Of a DNA stretch of 64,000 bases, positions 17,276 to 30,191 are shown piece after piece. Numbering within the stretch: position 1 is the first letter of the stretch; every line of letters begins with the position of its first letter. Below the pieces are notes generated by a model that ran no database searches, was not told the origin of the DNA, and saw only the letters and a program-made list of their open reading frames with translations. This DNA is from Shewanella marisflavi (GTDB lineage Bacteria; Pseudomonadota; Gammaproteobacteria; Enterobacterales; Shewanellaceae): contig NZ_JAKIKX010000001.1 in assembly GCF_023283925.1 (NCBI RefSeq), positions 806,001 through 870,000 on the forward strand, read 5' to 3'. The translations under genes were made by a program, and so were the position numbers.

Positions 17276-18610
17276 ATGGCACAATTTTATAAAGCTAAAC
17301 CCCGAAAAACTCAGCGAACTCTCGCCAAGCAAAGTTTCGATGTTACCCAGCTCGACCATCTGGGGGCAGGGATAGCAGATGGCGAGGGAAAAATTGTCTT
17401 TATTCCTGGTGCCTTGCCCGGTGAGAGAGTGACGGCGCAGATAACAGAACAGAAGAAGCGTCACGCCAAAGCCAAGCTCATAAAGGTTGAGAGCGCAAGC
17501 ACTGCGCGTATCGAGCCCAACTGTCCCTATTATGGTCGCTGCGGCGGCTGCGACCTGCAGCATCTGGCGCTGGATTCACAGCGTGATGCCAAGCAAGCTG
17601 CCCTGGTGAATCTTATTGAGAAGATGGGGCGTACCCAGGCCCAGCATATCAGTGCGCCGCTGTCGGGTGAGGGCTGGCATTATCGCCGCCGCGCTCGTAT
17701 GGCAACGCAATATCAGCGAGATAGCAAGCAGCTCAATTTAGGCTTTCGCGCCTTGGCCAGTAGCGATGTGGTCAATATCGATGCTTGCCCTGTGCTGGCT
17801 AAGTCGCTATCGGATCTGCTGCAACCTTTAAACCTTTGTCTGAATCAACTCAGTGGCAAACGCACTCTGGGTCATGTGGAGCTCTTGTCGGTGGACTCGG
17901 GCGATGGTGTGGTGGTGCGTATCACTACTGCGCTAAATGATAAGGATAAGGCGCTGTTAATCGCCTTTGGACAGGCCCATCAGGTCAGCGTCACCCTGCT
18001 GGACGACGATGGTCAGTTAGAGACTGTAACTGGTGAATCGGGTTTACCTTATTACCGCCTGAATGATGGAAGTCAGCTTGGCTTCTCGCCGGGTAACTTT
18101 ATTCAGGTCAATGGCGAGATCAATCAGCAGATGATCACTCAGGCGATCGACTGGCTCCAAGTCGAGCCGGGCGAGCGGGTGCTCGACCTTTTCTGCGGCG
18201 TGGGTAACTTTACCCTGCCGCTGGCCAAGGCTGGCGCTAAGCTAGTGGGGGTCGAAGGAGTCGAGGCTATGGTTACCCAGGCTAAACGCAATGCCGAGGC
18301 GAGCGGTGTCGAAGGCACCGAGTTTTACCATGCCGACTTGAGTGCCGATCTCTCTAATGCGGCCTGGCTTGGGCGGATTGATAAGTTATTGCTGGATCCC
18401 GCAAGAGCCGGCGCCTTTGAGAGTCTACAATGGTTAAAGAAGATGAAGCCCAAGGCGATTGTCTATATCTCCTGTAACCCAGTGAGCCTGGCCAGAGATT
18501 GTGAGCCGCTACTGGCACAGGGATATGTACTGAGCCGTCTCGGGCTTATCGATATGTTTCCCCAGACTCATCATATCGAGGCCATGGCATTGTTTGAGTT
18601 GGATAAATAA
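17276..18610 (+). CDS. rlmD: 23S rRNA (uracil-1939-C5)-methyltransferase RlmD
   Basis: SAM-dependent enzyme that makes m5U1939 in 23S rRNA. It has an N-terminal TRAM domain (about 15-70), an iron-sulfur cluster motif ([16 protein letters not shown], with a first cysteine near 82 and another later in IDACPVL), the SAM site [16 protein letters not shown], the DPARAG motif and the catalytic cysteine in [13 protein letters not shown]. The length of 444 fits (E. coli 433). Its 97-base upstream region is shared with divergent barA. relA follows after 164 bases, the same order as in E. coli (rlmD-relA-mazG-pyrG-eno). Confidence 0.97.
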   Translation: MAQFYKAKPRKTQRTLAKQSFDVTQLDHLGAGIADGEGKIVFIPGALPGERVTAQITEQKKRHAKAKLIKVESASTARIEPNCPYYGRCGGCDLQHLALDSQRDAKQAALVNLIEKMGRTQAQHISAPLSGEGWHYRRRARMATQYQRDSKQLNLGFRALASSDVVNIDACPVLAKSLSDLLQPLNLCLNQLSGKRTLGHVELLSVDSGDGVVVRITTALNDKDKALLIAFGQAHQVSVTLLDDDGQLETVTGESGLPYYRLNDGSQLGFSPGNFIQVNGEINQQMITQAIDWLQVEPGERVLDLFCGVGNFTLPLAKAGAKLVGVEGVEAMVTQAKRNAEASGVEGTEFYHADLSADLSNAAWLGRIDKLLLDPARAGAFESLQWLKKMKPKAIVYISCNPVSLARDCEPLLAQGYVLSRLGLIDMFPQTHHIEAMALFELDK

Positions 18611-18774
18611 CTCGATTAAGCGGCCAAATAGTCGACGCATATCAATTGACATTGGCGGGGGAATCCCCAAGATAGTGGGTTCGGTATTGGCTATGTCATG
18701 TGACACTTTCAGGATGACAGAACAGGTCGAGCAATTTAGGGGCAATAACTTAAGTTATAAAGGACATGCAGTAG

Positions 18775-20979
18775 ATGGTATCTGTTAGAGAAGCACATTT
18801 TAAAGACACAGATTTTCAATTAACCGAATGGGTTAATCGTTATCTGAGTGACGCCGAAGAGGCCAGCACCTTACTCGCTCTGATCAAACAGGTCGAGGAT
18901 TTGGTGGCGAAACATGATGCTAACGATACCCTGCTGATCGGTCGTGCCCGCGAGTTGATCGAGATCCTAGCCCCACTCAACATGGATATCGAAACCCTAC
19001 AAGCGGCAGTGATCTTCGTGGTGTTTGATGCCGGCCTGCTGACTGAGGAGCAGATGCTTGAGCTGTTTGGCGACAAGTTAACTACCTTAGTGAACAGCGT
19101 AGTGACCATGGATGCCATAGGTGCGCTAAAGGTCAATGAGCAGAGCCGCAACGCCGAACCTCAAATCGATAACATTCGGAAGATGCTGCTGGCCATGGTG
19201 GAAGATGTCCGCGCCGTGGTGATCAAGCTGGCCGAACGTATCTGTTTGCTGCGGGAAGTGAAAAATGCCGACGAGGAGACTCGGGTGCTGTTGGCCCGTG
19301 AGATCGCCGATATCTATGCGCCGCTAGCCAACCGTCTGGGGATAGGTCAGCTCAAATGGGAACTGGAAGATATCTCGTTTCGCTATCTGCACCCTGAGGT
19401 CTACAAGGATATTGCCAAGCAGCTTGATGGCAAGCGGGTGGATCGTGAGATCTATATCGAGAATTTCGTTAACCAGCTGCAGCAGCGGCTGGATGAGGAG
19501 CAGATCCGCGCCAAGGTCTATGGCAGACCTAAGCATATCTATAGTATTTGGAAGAAGATGCGCGGCAAAGATCTCACCTTCGATGAGCTGTTTGATGTGC
19601 GCGCCGTGCGTATCGTCACCGAGCGCTTACAAGACTGCTATGGCGCTTTAGGTGTGGTGCACACCCTTTGGCATCATATCCCGCGCGAATTCGATGATTA
19701 TGTTGCTAACCCTAAGCCTAACGGTTATCAATCTATTCATACCATAGTGGTGGGCCCAGAGGGCAAGACGGTAGAGATACAGATCCGTACCGAGCAGATG
19801 CATGAAGATGCCGAGCTTGGGGTAGCTGCTCACTGGAAATATAAAGAGGGCACCACGGGTAAGCAGAGCGGCTACGAAGAGAAGATCAATTGGCTGCGTA
19901 AGATCCTGCAGTGGCAGGAAGATGTGGCCGAGAGTGGCAATTTGGTGGATGAAGTCCGCAGCCAGGTGTTTGAGGACAGGGTCTATGTCTTCACCCCTAA
20001 CGGTGACGTAGTGGATCTGCCTATGGGCTCAACCGTGCTCGATTTTGCCTACTATATTCACTCTCAGGTGGGGCATAAGTGTATTGGTGCCAAGGTCGAT
20101 GGTCGTATCGTCCCCTTTACCTATCAGGTGGAAACCGGTGAGCGGGTGGAGATCATTACCTCTAAGCATCCCAACCCTAAGCGGGATTGGCTGAACCCTA
20201 ACCTAGGCTATATCAAGACCTCGCGCACCCGCTCTAAGATTCAGCATTGGTTTAAGCAGCAAGACAGAGACAAGAATATTGTCGCCGGCCGCGAGATGCT
20301 CGAGACCGAGCTGGCGCGCTCAGGCCTGACTCTCAAAGATGCCCAAAGCGCGGTGGAACGTTTCAACATGGTGGGCATGGATGATCTGCTGGCCGGAATC
20401 GGCGGTGGTGATGTCAGGCTTAATCAGGTGGTTAACCATGTTCAGAGCCGGATGCGCATCAATGAGGTGTCTGAAGAGGAAGCCCTTGAAGATCTGCTGA
20501 AGAAGAATCAGGCGCGCTCAACCGGAAAAGGCAAAGGCCAGGTTGAGGTTAATGGTGTCGGTAACCTGCTTAGTCATATCGCAAAATGCTGTCAGCCTGT
20601 GCCTGGGGATGAGATCTTTGGTTTTATCACTAAGGGTAGGGGGATCTCTGTGCATAGGGCCGATTGTGAGCAGGTCAAAGAGCTGATGCGAGTGCATCCA
20701 GAGCGCAGCGTCGATGTGGTCTGGGGCGAGAACTATTCTGGTGGTTATAAATTAAAGCTTAAGGTATTGGCCAATGATCGCAGCGGTCTGCTCAGGGACC
20801 TTACCTCAGTGTTAGCGGCCGAGAAATCGAACGTACTGGCCATGAGTTCATCTTCCGATGTGAAGACCCAGACCGCCGCCATCGAGCTGGAGCTTGAGCT
20901 GTATAATCTCGAGGGCTTGTCGCGAGTTATCGCCAAGCTGTCTCAGGTGAGCGGCGTTATCGAGGCGAGACGTCTTTAA
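18775..20979 (+). CDS. relA: GTP pyrophosphokinase RelA (ppGpp synthetase I)
   Basis: Ribosome-associated alarmone synthetase that makes (p)ppGpp when uncharged tRNA enters the A site. The N-terminal hydrolase domain is degenerate, with IFVVFDAGL where the catalytic HD pair would be, so this is the synthetase-only RelA and not SpoT. The synthetase domain has FDELFDVRAVRIV and NPKPNGYQSIHT; TGS (VYVFTPNGDVVDLPMGSTV), the zinc-finger domain (HIAKCCQPVPGDEIFGF) and a C-terminal ACT domain follow. The length of 734 is typical. AAGGA lies about ten bases before the ATG at 18775. Confidence 0.98.
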   Translation: MVSVREAHFKDTDFQLTEWVNRYLSDAEEASTLLALIKQVEDLVAKHDANDTLLIGRARELIEILAPLNMDIETLQAAVIFVVFDAGLLTEEQMLELFGDKLTTLVNSVVTMDAIGALKVNEQSRNAEPQIDNIRKMLLAMVEDVRAVVIKLAERICLLREVKNADEETRVLLAREIADIYAPLANRLGIGQLKWELEDISFRYLHPEVYKDIAKQLDGKRVDREIYIENFVNQLQQRLDEEQIRAKVYGRPKHIYSIWKKMRGKDLTFDELFDVRAVRIVTERLQDCYGALGVVHTLWHHIPREFDDYVANPKPNGYQSIHTIVVGPEGKTVEIQIRTEQMHEDAELGVAAHWKYKEGTTGKQSGYEEKINWLRKILQWQEDVAESGNLVDEVRSQVFEDRVYVFTPNGDVVDLPMGSTVLDFAYYIHSQVGHKCIGAKVDGRIVPFTYQVETGERVEIITSKHPNPKRDWLNPNLGYIKTSRTRSKIQHWFKQQDRDKNIVAGREMLETELARSGLTLKDAQSAVERFNMVGMDDLLAGIGGGDVRLNQVVNHVQSRMRINEVSEEEALEDLLKKNQARSTGKGKGQVEVNGVGNLLSHIAKCCQPVPGDEIFGFITKGRGISVHRADCEQVKELMRVHPERSVDVVWGENYSGGYKLKLKVLANDRSGLLRDLTSVLAAEKSNVLAMSSSSDVKTQTAAIELELELYNLEGLSRVIAKLSQVSGVIEARRL

Positions 20980-21012
20980 GCCATTCGCTAATCGCTGAAA
21001 CGATAAACTAAG

Positions 21013-21035
21013 AGGCGGCCTAGGTCGCCTTTTTG
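21013..21035 (+). terminator. Terminator after relA, abutting the mazG ribosome binding site
   Basis: Stem AGGCG (21013-21017) against CGCCT (21026-21030), extendable by further pairs, is followed by TTTTT. The T-run ends only about a dozen bases before the mazG ATG at 21048 and directly precedes its ribosome binding site (ATAGGGA), so the hairpin could also influence mazG expression. Confidence 0.65.
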
Positions 21036-21047
21036 ATAGGGAAGACG

Positions 21048-21845
21048 ATGCAGAGTAAATCCGATATCCAGCAGCTGCTGACCATCATGGAGCGGCTTCG
21101 AGACCCAGAGACCGGTTGCCCCTGGGATAAGGCGCAGAGCTATCAGACCATAGTGCCTTTTACCTTGGAGGAAGCCTTCGAGGTGGCCGACACCATAGAG
21201 CGCGGCGCTCTCGATGAGCTGCCGGGGGAGCTTGGGGATCTACTGTTTCAGGTGATCTTCTATTGTCAGCTGGGTAAGGAGCAGGGGCGGTTCGATTTTG
21301 AGCAGGTGGTGGAAAAGATCTGCACTAAGCTCACCGAGCGTCATCCCCATGTGTTTGGCGAGATGAACCAGGCCTCTAGTGAGACGGTACGCGAAACCTG
21401 GGAGAGCATCAAAGCCAAAGAACGTGCCGGTCGCTCACTGCATTCAGTGCTCGATGATATTCCCAAAGCCCTGCCGGCCCTTTCCCGCGCGGCCAAGGTG
21501 CAGCGAAGAGTAGCGACGGTCGGGTTCGATTGGAATGATTTAGCGCCTGTGGTGGCCAAGATCCATGAGGAGATCGACGAAGTAATGGTCGAGGTTGCTG
21601 CCCAGGATAGAGACAAGATGGAAGATGAGCTCGGGGATCTGCTGTTTGCCGTAGTGAATCTGGCAAGGCATCTTAAGCTGGATCCTGAGCAGGCGCTGCG
21701 CCGGGCAACCCATAAATTTGAGCATCGCTTTCGCGGCGTCGAGGCCTTGGCTGCCCAGTCGGATAGATCGATGCAGGAGCATACGCTCGCTGAACTGGAC
21801 GCTTATTGGGAGCAAGTCAAGCGAAATGATCCCCTAAAAGACTAA
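21048..21845 (+). CDS. mazG: Nucleoside triphosphate pyrophosphohydrolase MazG
   Basis: Hydrolyses nucleoside triphosphates to monophosphate plus pyrophosphate, cleaning the nucleotide pool and in E. coli lowering ppGpp. It contains two MazG repeats: the first with GCPWDKAQ and EELGDLLFQ-like ELGDLLFQVIFY, the second with EIDEVMVE and EDELGDLLFAVVNLAR, which carry the metal-binding Glu/Asp residues. I chose the ATG at 21048 (265 residues, E. coli 263), which has TAGGGA just upstream, over an in-frame TTG at 21033. It lies between relA and pyrG as in other gammaproteobacteria. No mazEF toxin pair is present. Confidence 0.96.
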   Translation: MQSKSDIQQLLTIMERLRDPETGCPWDKAQSYQTIVPFTLEEAFEVADTIERGALDELPGELGDLLFQVIFYCQLGKEQGRFDFEQVVEKICTKLTERHPHVFGEMNQASSETVRETWESIKAKERAGRSLHSVLDDIPKALPALSRAAKVQRRVATVGFDWNDLAPVVAKIHEEIDEVMVEVAAQDRDKMEDELGDLLFAVVNLARHLKLDPEQALRRATHKFEHRFRGVEALAAQSDRSMQEHTLAELDAYWEQVKRNDPLKD

Positions 21846-21864
21846 AATAGTTGCCGTTACCTAT

Positions 21865-21893
21865 TTGTCGAAACCGATGGGCTTTGGTATAAT
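21865..21893 (+). promoter_or_regulatory. Probable sigma-70 promoter of pyrG
   Basis: A -35 TTGTCG (21865-21870) and a perfect -10 TATAAT (21888-21893) are separated by 17 bases. The predicted start lies around 21900, leaving a leader of about 55 bases before the pyrG ATG. Confidence 0.75.
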
Positions 21894-21895
21894 AA

Positions 21896-23593
<1,698 letters not shown>

Positions 23594-23606
23594 TCTATAT
23601 ACAAGG

Positions 23607-23637
23607 GCCGCTTCCGACTCTCGGAGGCGGCTTTTTT
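23607..23637 (+). terminator. Rho-independent terminator of pyrG
   Basis: An 11-base-pair stem GCCGCTTCCGA (23607-23617) with TCGGAGGCGGC (23621-23631), three-base loop, then TTTTTTG. A strong terminator, implying that eno has its own promoter. Confidence 0.92.
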
Positions 23638-23674
23638 GTTTCAGATGATGTAAATTTAGCGATAAGAATTTTAG

Positions 23675-25021
<1,347 letters not shown>

Positions 25022-25046
25022 CCGAGTTTTTTGCGGTTAAATTGGT

Positions 25047-25074
25047 AAAAGGCCACCACTTGGTGGCCTTTTTT
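25047..25074 (+). terminator. Rho-independent terminator of eno
   Basis: Stem GGCCACCA (25051-25058) with TGGTGGCC (25061-25068), preceded by an A-run and followed by TTTTTTG; it can work in both directions but both flanking genes are on the plus strand. Confidence 0.9.
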
Positions 25075-25121
25075 GTTGTAATATCAGTTCAGCCTTTTAA
25101 CAGAGATAAAGCCCATTAAGG

Positions 25122-25424
25122 ATGAAGCGACTTCTTATCGCCATGTTTGCGCTGCTTGGCCTGCTCCAGTATCGACTCTGGTGGGGGCAAAATAGTTTAC
25201 CCGAATCTTTTCAGCTGCAAGAACAGATCCAGTTGCAGCGTGAGAGCAACGCCAAATTAATCGAACGCAATCAGGTACTCAAAGAAGAGATCCTCGATCT
25301 TCGTCGCGGCACTGAGGCCCTTGAAGAGCGGGCTCGTAATGAGCTGGGTATGGTTAAACAGGGCGAAACTTTCTTTCGTGTAGTGGGCGAGCCTCAGCGT
25401 AAAGCCGAGATAGGCGAGCAGTAG
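25122..25424 (+). CDS. ftsB: Cell division protein FtsB
   Basis: Small bitopic membrane protein that forms the FtsQLB complex and activates septal peptidoglycan synthesis. There is one N-terminal membrane helix (about residues 3-21), then a leucine-zipper coiled coil (about 32-70, LQEQIQLQRESNAKLIERNQ) and the conserved ARNELGMVKQGETFFRVV segment that binds FtsQ. The length of 100 is normal. It heads the ftsB-ispD-ispF-truD-surE-pcm-nlpD-rpoS series, the common gammaproteobacterial order. Confidence 0.96.
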   Translation: MKRLLIAMFALLGLLQYRLWWGQNSLPESFQLQEQIQLQRESNAKLIERNQVLKEEILDLRRGTEALEERARNELGMVKQGETFFRVVGEPQRKAEIGEQ

Positions 25425-25471
25425 GTAATGGCTCCCGCCATGGCCTTGAAACCTGACATGAGTTCAAATCA

Positions 25472-26203
25472 ATGACAAGTTCCATCAAAGATCTCGTTGC
25501 CATCGTTCCCGCCGCCGGTATTGGTGCGCGCATGGGCGCTGAGATCCCTAAGCAGTATTTGATGTTAAATCATCAAGCTATTCTGGCGCATACCCTAGAT
25601 CGCCTATTGGAACATCCGCGTATAACGCAGGTGATCCTAGCCCTGAGCCCAGAAGATACTCATTTTGCCAAGCTGACTCAGGCAACGCATCCCAAACTCA
25701 TGACTGTCGTGGGCGGTAAAGAGCGTGCCGATTCTGTGCTGAGCGCGCTCAATGTGGCGCCAGATTCTGCCTGGGCGCTCGTTCACGACGCGGCTCGTCC
25801 CTGTCTAAGTCATGCCGATATCGATAAGCTGATCGCCGCCTGTGAAACCGAAGCTGGTAAGCACCAGGGCGCCATCTTAGCCATGCCAGTGCGAGACACC
25901 ATGAAGCGCTCAACGGCCGATGGCAAGATAGCGAATACGGTTTGCCGAGAAAACCTTTGGCATGCTCTGACCCCGCAGTTGTTTCCTGTGGTGTCTTTGC
26001 GACAAAATCTTGCCCAGGCACTGGCGTCTGGAGTGGCTATTACCGATGAGGCCTCGGCGATGGAGTGGGCTGGTGGTCAGCCACTACTGGTAAGTGGCCG
26101 CTTTGACAACATTAAGGTAACCCATCCAGACGATTTGCAATTGGCTGCACTGTTTCTACAGGCGGCCCAGGCAGATGACCCAGATTCAACTAAAGGTGAC
26201 TGA
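25472..26203 (+). CDS. ispD: 2-C-methyl-D-erythritol 4-phosphate cytidylyltransferase
   Basis: Third step of the MEP isoprenoid pathway: couples MEP with CTP to give CDP-methylerythritol. The nucleotide-binding motif is VPAAGIGARMGAEIPKQYL (about 13-31); VHDAARPCLS and DEASAMEW are also conserved. The length of 243 is typical. It is 47 bases after ftsB and three bases before ispF; the C-terminal tail of the protein (QADDPDSTKGD) is longer and more acidic than in E. coli. IspD and IspF are separate proteins here, not fused. Confidence 0.97.
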   Translation: MTSSIKDLVAIVPAAGIGARMGAEIPKQYLMLNHQAILAHTLDRLLEHPRITQVILALSPEDTHFAKLTQATHPKLMTVVGGKERADSVLSALNVAPDSAWALVHDAARPCLSHADIDKLIAACETEAGKHQGAILAMPVRDTMKRSTADGKIANTVCRENLWHALTPQLFPVVSLRQNLAQALASGVAITDEASAMEWAGGQPLLVSGRFDNIKVTHPDDLQLAALFLQAAQADDPDSTKGD

Positions 26204-26206
26204 AAG

Positions 26207-26692
26207 ATGAATATACGTATCGGCCACGGTTTCGACGTACACAAGTTTGGTGGTGAGTTGCCGCTGATTTTAGGCGGTGTTGAAGTGCCTTATGATACCG
26301 GTTTGGTTGCCCATTCCGATGGGGATGTGGTGCTGCATGCCATCTCAGATGCCATTCTTGGCGCCATGGCGCTGGGGGATATCGGCAAACATTTTCCCGA
26401 TACCGACCCTGAGTTCAAAGGTGCTGACAGCCGAGTGTTACTGCGCCACTGTTATCAGCTCGCGCGGGATAAAGGCTACCAGCTAGGCAACCTTGATGTG
26501 ACCATTATTGCCCAGGCACCTAAGATGCTGCCGCATATTGATGCCATACGCCAGTGCTTGAGTGAAGACTTAGCCAGCGATATTGAGGCTATTAATGTTA
26601 AGGCTACCACAACCGAGAAGCTTGGTTTTACTGGCCGAAAAGAGGGCATCGCCGTAGAAGCCGTGGTGCTCATGTGCGCTGAGCCAAGATAA
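26207..26692 (+). CDS. ispF: 2-C-methyl-D-erythritol 2,4-cyclodiphosphate synthase
   Basis: Cyclises the phosphorylated CDP-methylerythritol to the cyclodiphosphate, releasing CMP, as a trimer with zinc. The conserved zinc site is in [11 protein letters not shown] (D8 and H10 region, residue numbers from the start) with H42-type [18 protein letters not shown], and the C-terminal segment [20 protein letters not shown] is diagnostic. The length of 161 is slightly above the E. coli 159. It overlaps the functional unit with ispD and precedes truD by nine bases. Confidence 0.98.
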   Translation: MNIRIGHGFDVHKFGGELPLILGGVEVPYDTGLVAHSDGDVVLHAISDAILGAMALGDIGKHFPDTDPEFKGADSRVLLRHCYQLARDKGYQLGNLDVTIIAQAPKMLPHIDAIRQCLSEDLASDIEAINVKATTTEKLGFTGRKEGIAVEAVVLMCAEPR

Positions 26693-26701
26693 GAGAGAGT
26701 T

Positions 26702-27769
26702 ATGACCCCATTGCATTATTTGTTTGGCCAGCCTCAGGCGAGTGCCGATTTGAGAACCCATAACAGTGATTTTATCGTGCAGGAGATCCTGCCCTTTCTA
26801 CCCACTGGTGAGGGGGAGCATCATATGCTGCATATTCGCAAGTCGGGGCTTAATACCGCCGATGTGGCACGTATGCTCTCTAGCTTTGCCGGTGTGCACC
26901 CGAAAGAAGTGACCTTTGCGGGGCAGAAAGACAGACACGCTATCACAGAGCAATGGTTTGGGATAAGGATCCCGGGTAAGAGCATGCCCGACTGGCAATC
27001 GCTAAACAGTGAACAGCTAACTGTGCTTTCCAGTGCCCGTCACGGTAAGAAGCTGCGCACCGGCGCACTTGCAGGCAATCGTTTTACCCTGACGCTCAGA
27101 GCCGTCTCCGATATGGATGAAGTGGTCAGGCGTCTTGAGCTGATTAAACACACAGGTGTGCCCAACTACTTTGGTGAGCAGCGATTTGGTCATGACGGTA
27201 AAAATTTGATTTTTGGCCGTCAGATGCTCAACGGCAGCAAGAAGGTCAAGGATAGAAATAAGCGCAGTATCTATCTGTCAGCAGTGCGCTCACATCTCTT
27301 TAATCAAGTGGTCAGCGAGCGTTTACGTCAGTTCGAGCTTAAGGTGCTCGAGGGGGATTGCGTGATGCTGGCGGGCAGTAAGAGTTACTTTGTCGCCAAC
27401 CCTTGGGATGAGGCGCTACACAAGCGATTGGATGAGCAAGATATTTTGCTCTCGGCGCCCTTATGGGGGCGTGGTCAGGCGCTGTGTGAAGCCGAGGCTC
27501 TGACGTTTGAGCAGAGTGTGTGTGAGCCCTTTGCTGAAGATTGTGCTGGCCTTGAGCAGGCGGGATTGAATCAAGAACGTCGCCCGCTTATCTTGCTACC
27601 CCAGCAACTCAGTTACGAGATTAACGACGATACCTTGGTCCTCAAGTTTGCACTACCAGCGGGCAGCTTTGCCACTTCTGTACTGCGGGAACTGGTGGAT
27701 TATCAGGATGTCAAAGAGCGAGAGTTTCAGGCTCGTCGAGCCGCAGCGAGTGAACAAGCCCATGATTAA
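26702..27769 (+). CDS. truD: tRNA pseudouridine(13) synthase TruD
   Basis: Makes pseudouridine at position 13 of tRNA-Glu and related tRNAs. The catalytic aspartate lies in [21 protein letters not shown] (about residues 76-96), and the family motifs [15 protein letters not shown] and the C-terminal [15 protein letters not shown] are present. The length of 355 is typical. A GAGAG ribosome binding site precedes the start. Its last eight bases overlap the start of surE, indicating coupled translation. Confidence 0.96.
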   Translation: MTPLHYLFGQPQASADLRTHNSDFIVQEILPFLPTGEGEHHMLHIRKSGLNTADVARMLSSFAGVHPKEVTFAGQKDRHAITEQWFGIRIPGKSMPDWQSLNSEQLTVLSSARHGKKLRTGALAGNRFTLTLRAVSDMDEVVRRLELIKHTGVPNYFGEQRFGHDGKNLIFGRQMLNGSKKVKDRNKRSIYLSAVRSHLFNQVVSERLRQFELKVLEGDCVMLAGSKSYFVANPWDEALHKRLDEQDILLSAPLWGRGQALCEAEALTFEQSVCEPFAEDCAGLEQAGLNQERRPLILLPQQLSYEINDDTLVLKFALPAGSFATSVLRELVDYQDVKEREFQARRAAASEQAHD

Positions 27770-28511
27770 AATATTAGTCAGCAATGACGATGGTATAGCG
27801 GCACCTGGAATTGCCGCACTGTCTAACGCCTTGGCAAAACAATATGAGGTGATGACGGTAGGGCCAGATCGTAACTGCTCTGGCGCCAGTAACTCATTGA
27901 CCTTGACTAACCCTTTGCGAATTAATAAGTTAGAAAATGGTTATATTTCAGTCAGTGGCACGCCAACCGACTGTGTCCATTTGGCGATTCGTGAATTTTA
28001 TGTTGAGGAGCCAGACATAGTGGTTTCTGGCATCAATGCCGGTGCCAATATGGGCGACGATACCCTTTATTCAGGGACGGTTGCCGCCGCGATGGAAGGG
28101 CGCTTTTTAGGCTTACCCGCCATTGCTATCTCTTTGGTAGGCCGAGAGTTGAAACATTATGATAGCGCCGCCTACTATGCCTGTAAGATAGTGGCAGGGC
28201 TTATTGAAAGCCCTATTGCATCGGACCAAATTTTAAATGTGAATGTGCCGGATCTGCCGCTGGATGAAATTAAAGGAATAAGGGTGACACGCCTTGGGGC
28301 GCGGCACAGGGCAGAGGGGATGGTGCGCATGCAAGATCCTGCCGGACGTGAAATATTTTGGCTCGGCCCTCCGGGTGAAGAGCAAGATGCTAGTGAAGGG
28401 ACAGACTTTCACGCGGTTGCTAATGGCTATGTATCTGTGACGCCTTTAACTGTCGATCTGACGGCCTTTGAACAAGTTCCAAAAATAAAGCAATGGGTAG
28501 AGCAATTATGA
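27762..28511 (+). CDS. surE: 5'/3'-nucleotidase SurE
   Basis: Metal-dependent phosphatase acting on nucleoside monophosphates and short polyphosphates, associated with stationary-phase survival. It begins [17 protein letters not shown], where the paired aspartates bind the metal, and carries [14 protein letters not shown] and [25 protein letters not shown]. The ATG at 27762 gives 249 residues; longer in-frame starts upstream lie inside truD and add unrelated sequence. It overlaps truD by eight bases and pcm by four to nineteen, depending on the pcm start. Confidence 0.97.
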   Translation: MIKILVSNDDGIAAPGIAALSNALAKQYEVMTVGPDRNCSGASNSLTLTNPLRINKLENGYISVSGTPTDCVHLAIREFYVEEPDIVVSGINAGANMGDDTLYSGTVAAAMEGRFLGLPAIAISLVGRELKHYDSAAYYACKIVAGLIESPIASDQILNVNVPDLPLDEIKGIRVTRLGARHRAEGMVRMQDPAGREIFWLGPPGEEQDASEGTDFHAVANGYVSVTPLTVDLTAFEQVPKIKQWVEQL

Positions 28512-29143
28512 ATGGGGTAACCACCACGGCGGCACTGAATCTGGCACATAGCCTTCAGCGAGCTGGTATTAACAATACTGATGTATTATCTGTGGTGGCT
28601 AACACGCCAAGAGAACTTTTTCTTGATGCGGCTTTGGGGCACAAGGCTTATGAAAATACTGCCTTGCCTATCGGCCAGGGTCAGACGATCTCTCAGCCCT
28701 ATATTGTCGCGCGGATGACAGAGTTGTTATTGGAAACCAAGCCCAAGCGGGTATTGGAGATTGGCACAGGCTCGGGTTACCAGGCAGCCATTCTCGCCCA
28801 GTTGGTTGACGAGTTGTGTACTGTTGAGCGGATTAAGAGTTTACAGATCCAGGCGCGTCAACGTTTAAAGCGACTCGATCTTCATAATGTTTCCTTTAAA
28901 TATGGTGATGGCTGGAAAGGCTGGGCCAATAAGGGGCCTTTCGATGCCATCATGGTGACAGCCGCGGCAAGCAGTGTTCCCGAAGCACTGCTGGAGCAGC
29001 TGGTAGATGGTGGTGTGCTGGTGATCCCCGTAGGGGAAGAGACTCAGCAATTGATGCGAGTCAGTCGCCAGGGCAATCAATTTTTCTCGAAAACCATAGA
29101 AATGGTCAAATTTGTCCCTCTGGTTAATGGTGAATTGGCTTAG
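28508..29143 (+). CDS. pcm: Protein-L-isoaspartate O-methyltransferase
   Basis: SAM-dependent repair enzyme that methylates L-isoaspartyl residues in aged proteins. It shows the SAM-binding motif [18 protein letters not shown] and the preceding [22 protein letters not shown], both diagnostic, and ends [10 protein letters not shown] as E. coli Pcm does. I chose the ATG at 28508 (211 residues, E. coli 208), overlapping the surE stop by four bases as ATGA; another ATG five codons upstream (28493) is possible. Its place between surE and nlpD is conserved. Confidence 0.96.
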   Translation: MNGVTTTAALNLAHSLQRAGINNTDVLSVVANTPRELFLDAALGHKAYENTALPIGQGQTISQPYIVARMTELLLETKPKRVLEIGTGSGYQAAILAQLVDELCTVERIKSLQIQARQRLKRLDLHNVSFKYGDGWKGWANKGPFDAIMVTAAASSVPEALLEQLVDGGVLVIPVGEETQQLMRVSRQGNQFFSKTIEMVKFVPLVNGELA

Positions 29144-29195
29144 TGGTTGTGACACGTATAGAAAGGCCTTTGCCTTGGAGCAGAGGGCTGGCGCT

Positions 29196-30113
29196 ATGAT
29201 GAAAGTCTTGTCAAAGAGCGTCGTTCATTTTGTTATATTATTCTTCTTGTCGATCTGGATGACGGGTTGTAGCTTTCAGGCCCATACACCAGCACCTGTC
29301 GTTAACGTAAACACTCCGGTGAAGACTGCCTATAAAAGAGGTGGCCTCACATCCGACCACTATAAGGTCAAGCGTGGAGATACCCTGTACTCGATCTCCT
29401 GGGCTGCCAATAAAGATTTTGCCGAAATCGCCCGATATAACGGGCTTCGCAAGCCATATACCATCTATCCCGGACAGGTGTTAAAGCTAAAATCGACAAA
29501 GACTGTTACAAATGCCAAAACAAAGCAAAGCAGTCAAGTATTAGCGAGTAATAGGCAGCAAGACACTCACAAAGATATTAATAAACAACCAGTTAAGCAA
29601 AGCCAGGCGCCGACCGTCAGTAAAATGGCACCGGTGAAAAAATCACTTGATCGGGGCGATAAATCAGCATACGCTGTTACAACTGACCAACAAGATGTTA
29701 ACGTTGTTATCCACAAGCCGAGTAGTACTCTACCTAAGAAGGTGCAGCGGTGGCATTGGCCCGTTAAGGGCAAGTTGATCGGAAAATTCTCTACCAAGGA
29801 ACAAGGTAATAAAGGAATTAAGATCGCAGGATCTCGGGGCGATCGCATACAGGCTGCGGCTGATGGGCGGGTAGTGTATGCAGGTAGTGCGCTGAGGGGA
29901 TATGGCAATTTGGTGATTATTAAGCATAGCGATGACTATCTCAGTGCTTACGCCCATGCCGATAAGATCTTAGTTGAAGAGAAGCAATTCGTTACTGCAG
30001 GACAAACGGTAGCGAGTATGGGACAGACGGGCACCAACCAGGTGATGCTGCATTTTGAAATTCGGTATCATGGAAAATCCGTTGACCCACTTAAATTTTT
30101 GCCTAAATCATAA
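29196..30113 (+). CDS. nlpD: Lipoprotein NlpD (LysM-LytM activator of amidase)
   Basis: Envelope lipoprotein that in E. coli activates the amidase AmiC for daughter-cell separation. It has a signal peptide with lipobox MTGC (cysteine about residue 27), a LysM domain (HYKVKRGDTLYSISWAANKDF...PYTIYPGQVLKL, about 57-100), a long Lys/Gln-rich linker and a C-terminal M23/LytM domain. The M23 catalytic histidine is replaced: GIKIAGSRGD has no HxxxD, so the domain is non-enzymatic as in other NlpD proteins. Start chosen at the ATG pair 29196/29199 behind AGAGGG. In E. coli the main rpoS promoter lies inside nlpD; the same is likely here but not visible as a motif. Confidence 0.94.
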   Translation: MMKVLSKSVVHFVILFFLSIWMTGCSFQAHTPAPVVNVNTPVKTAYKRGGLTSDHYKVKRGDTLYSISWAANKDFAEIARYNGLRKPYTIYPGQVLKLKSTKTVTNAKTKQSSQVLASNRQQDTHKDINKQPVKQSQAPTVSKMAPVKKSLDRGDKSAYAVTTDQQDVNVVIHKPSSTLPKKVQRWHWPVKGKLIGKFSTKEQGNKGIKIAGSRGDRIQAAADGRVVYAGSALRGYGNLVIIKHSDDYLSAYAHADKILVEEKQFVTAGQTVASMGQTGTNQVMLHFEIRYHGKSVDPLKFLPKS

Positions 30114-30191
30114 TTTTTATAGGCGCCATTTTGGCAATTGGAGGATAGCAAAGTGCAGTAAATTAGCATGTAAAATTTGGGAGAGTATATT

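Noticed and set aside
18594..18788. A 64-codon plus-strand frame between rlmD and relA
   Set aside because: It starts inside rlmD, runs past the relA start and lacks its own ribosome binding site.
21048..21845. mazG as part of a MazEF toxin-antitoxin system
   Set aside because: It is the pyrophosphohydrolase MazG; no mazE or mazF is present next to it.
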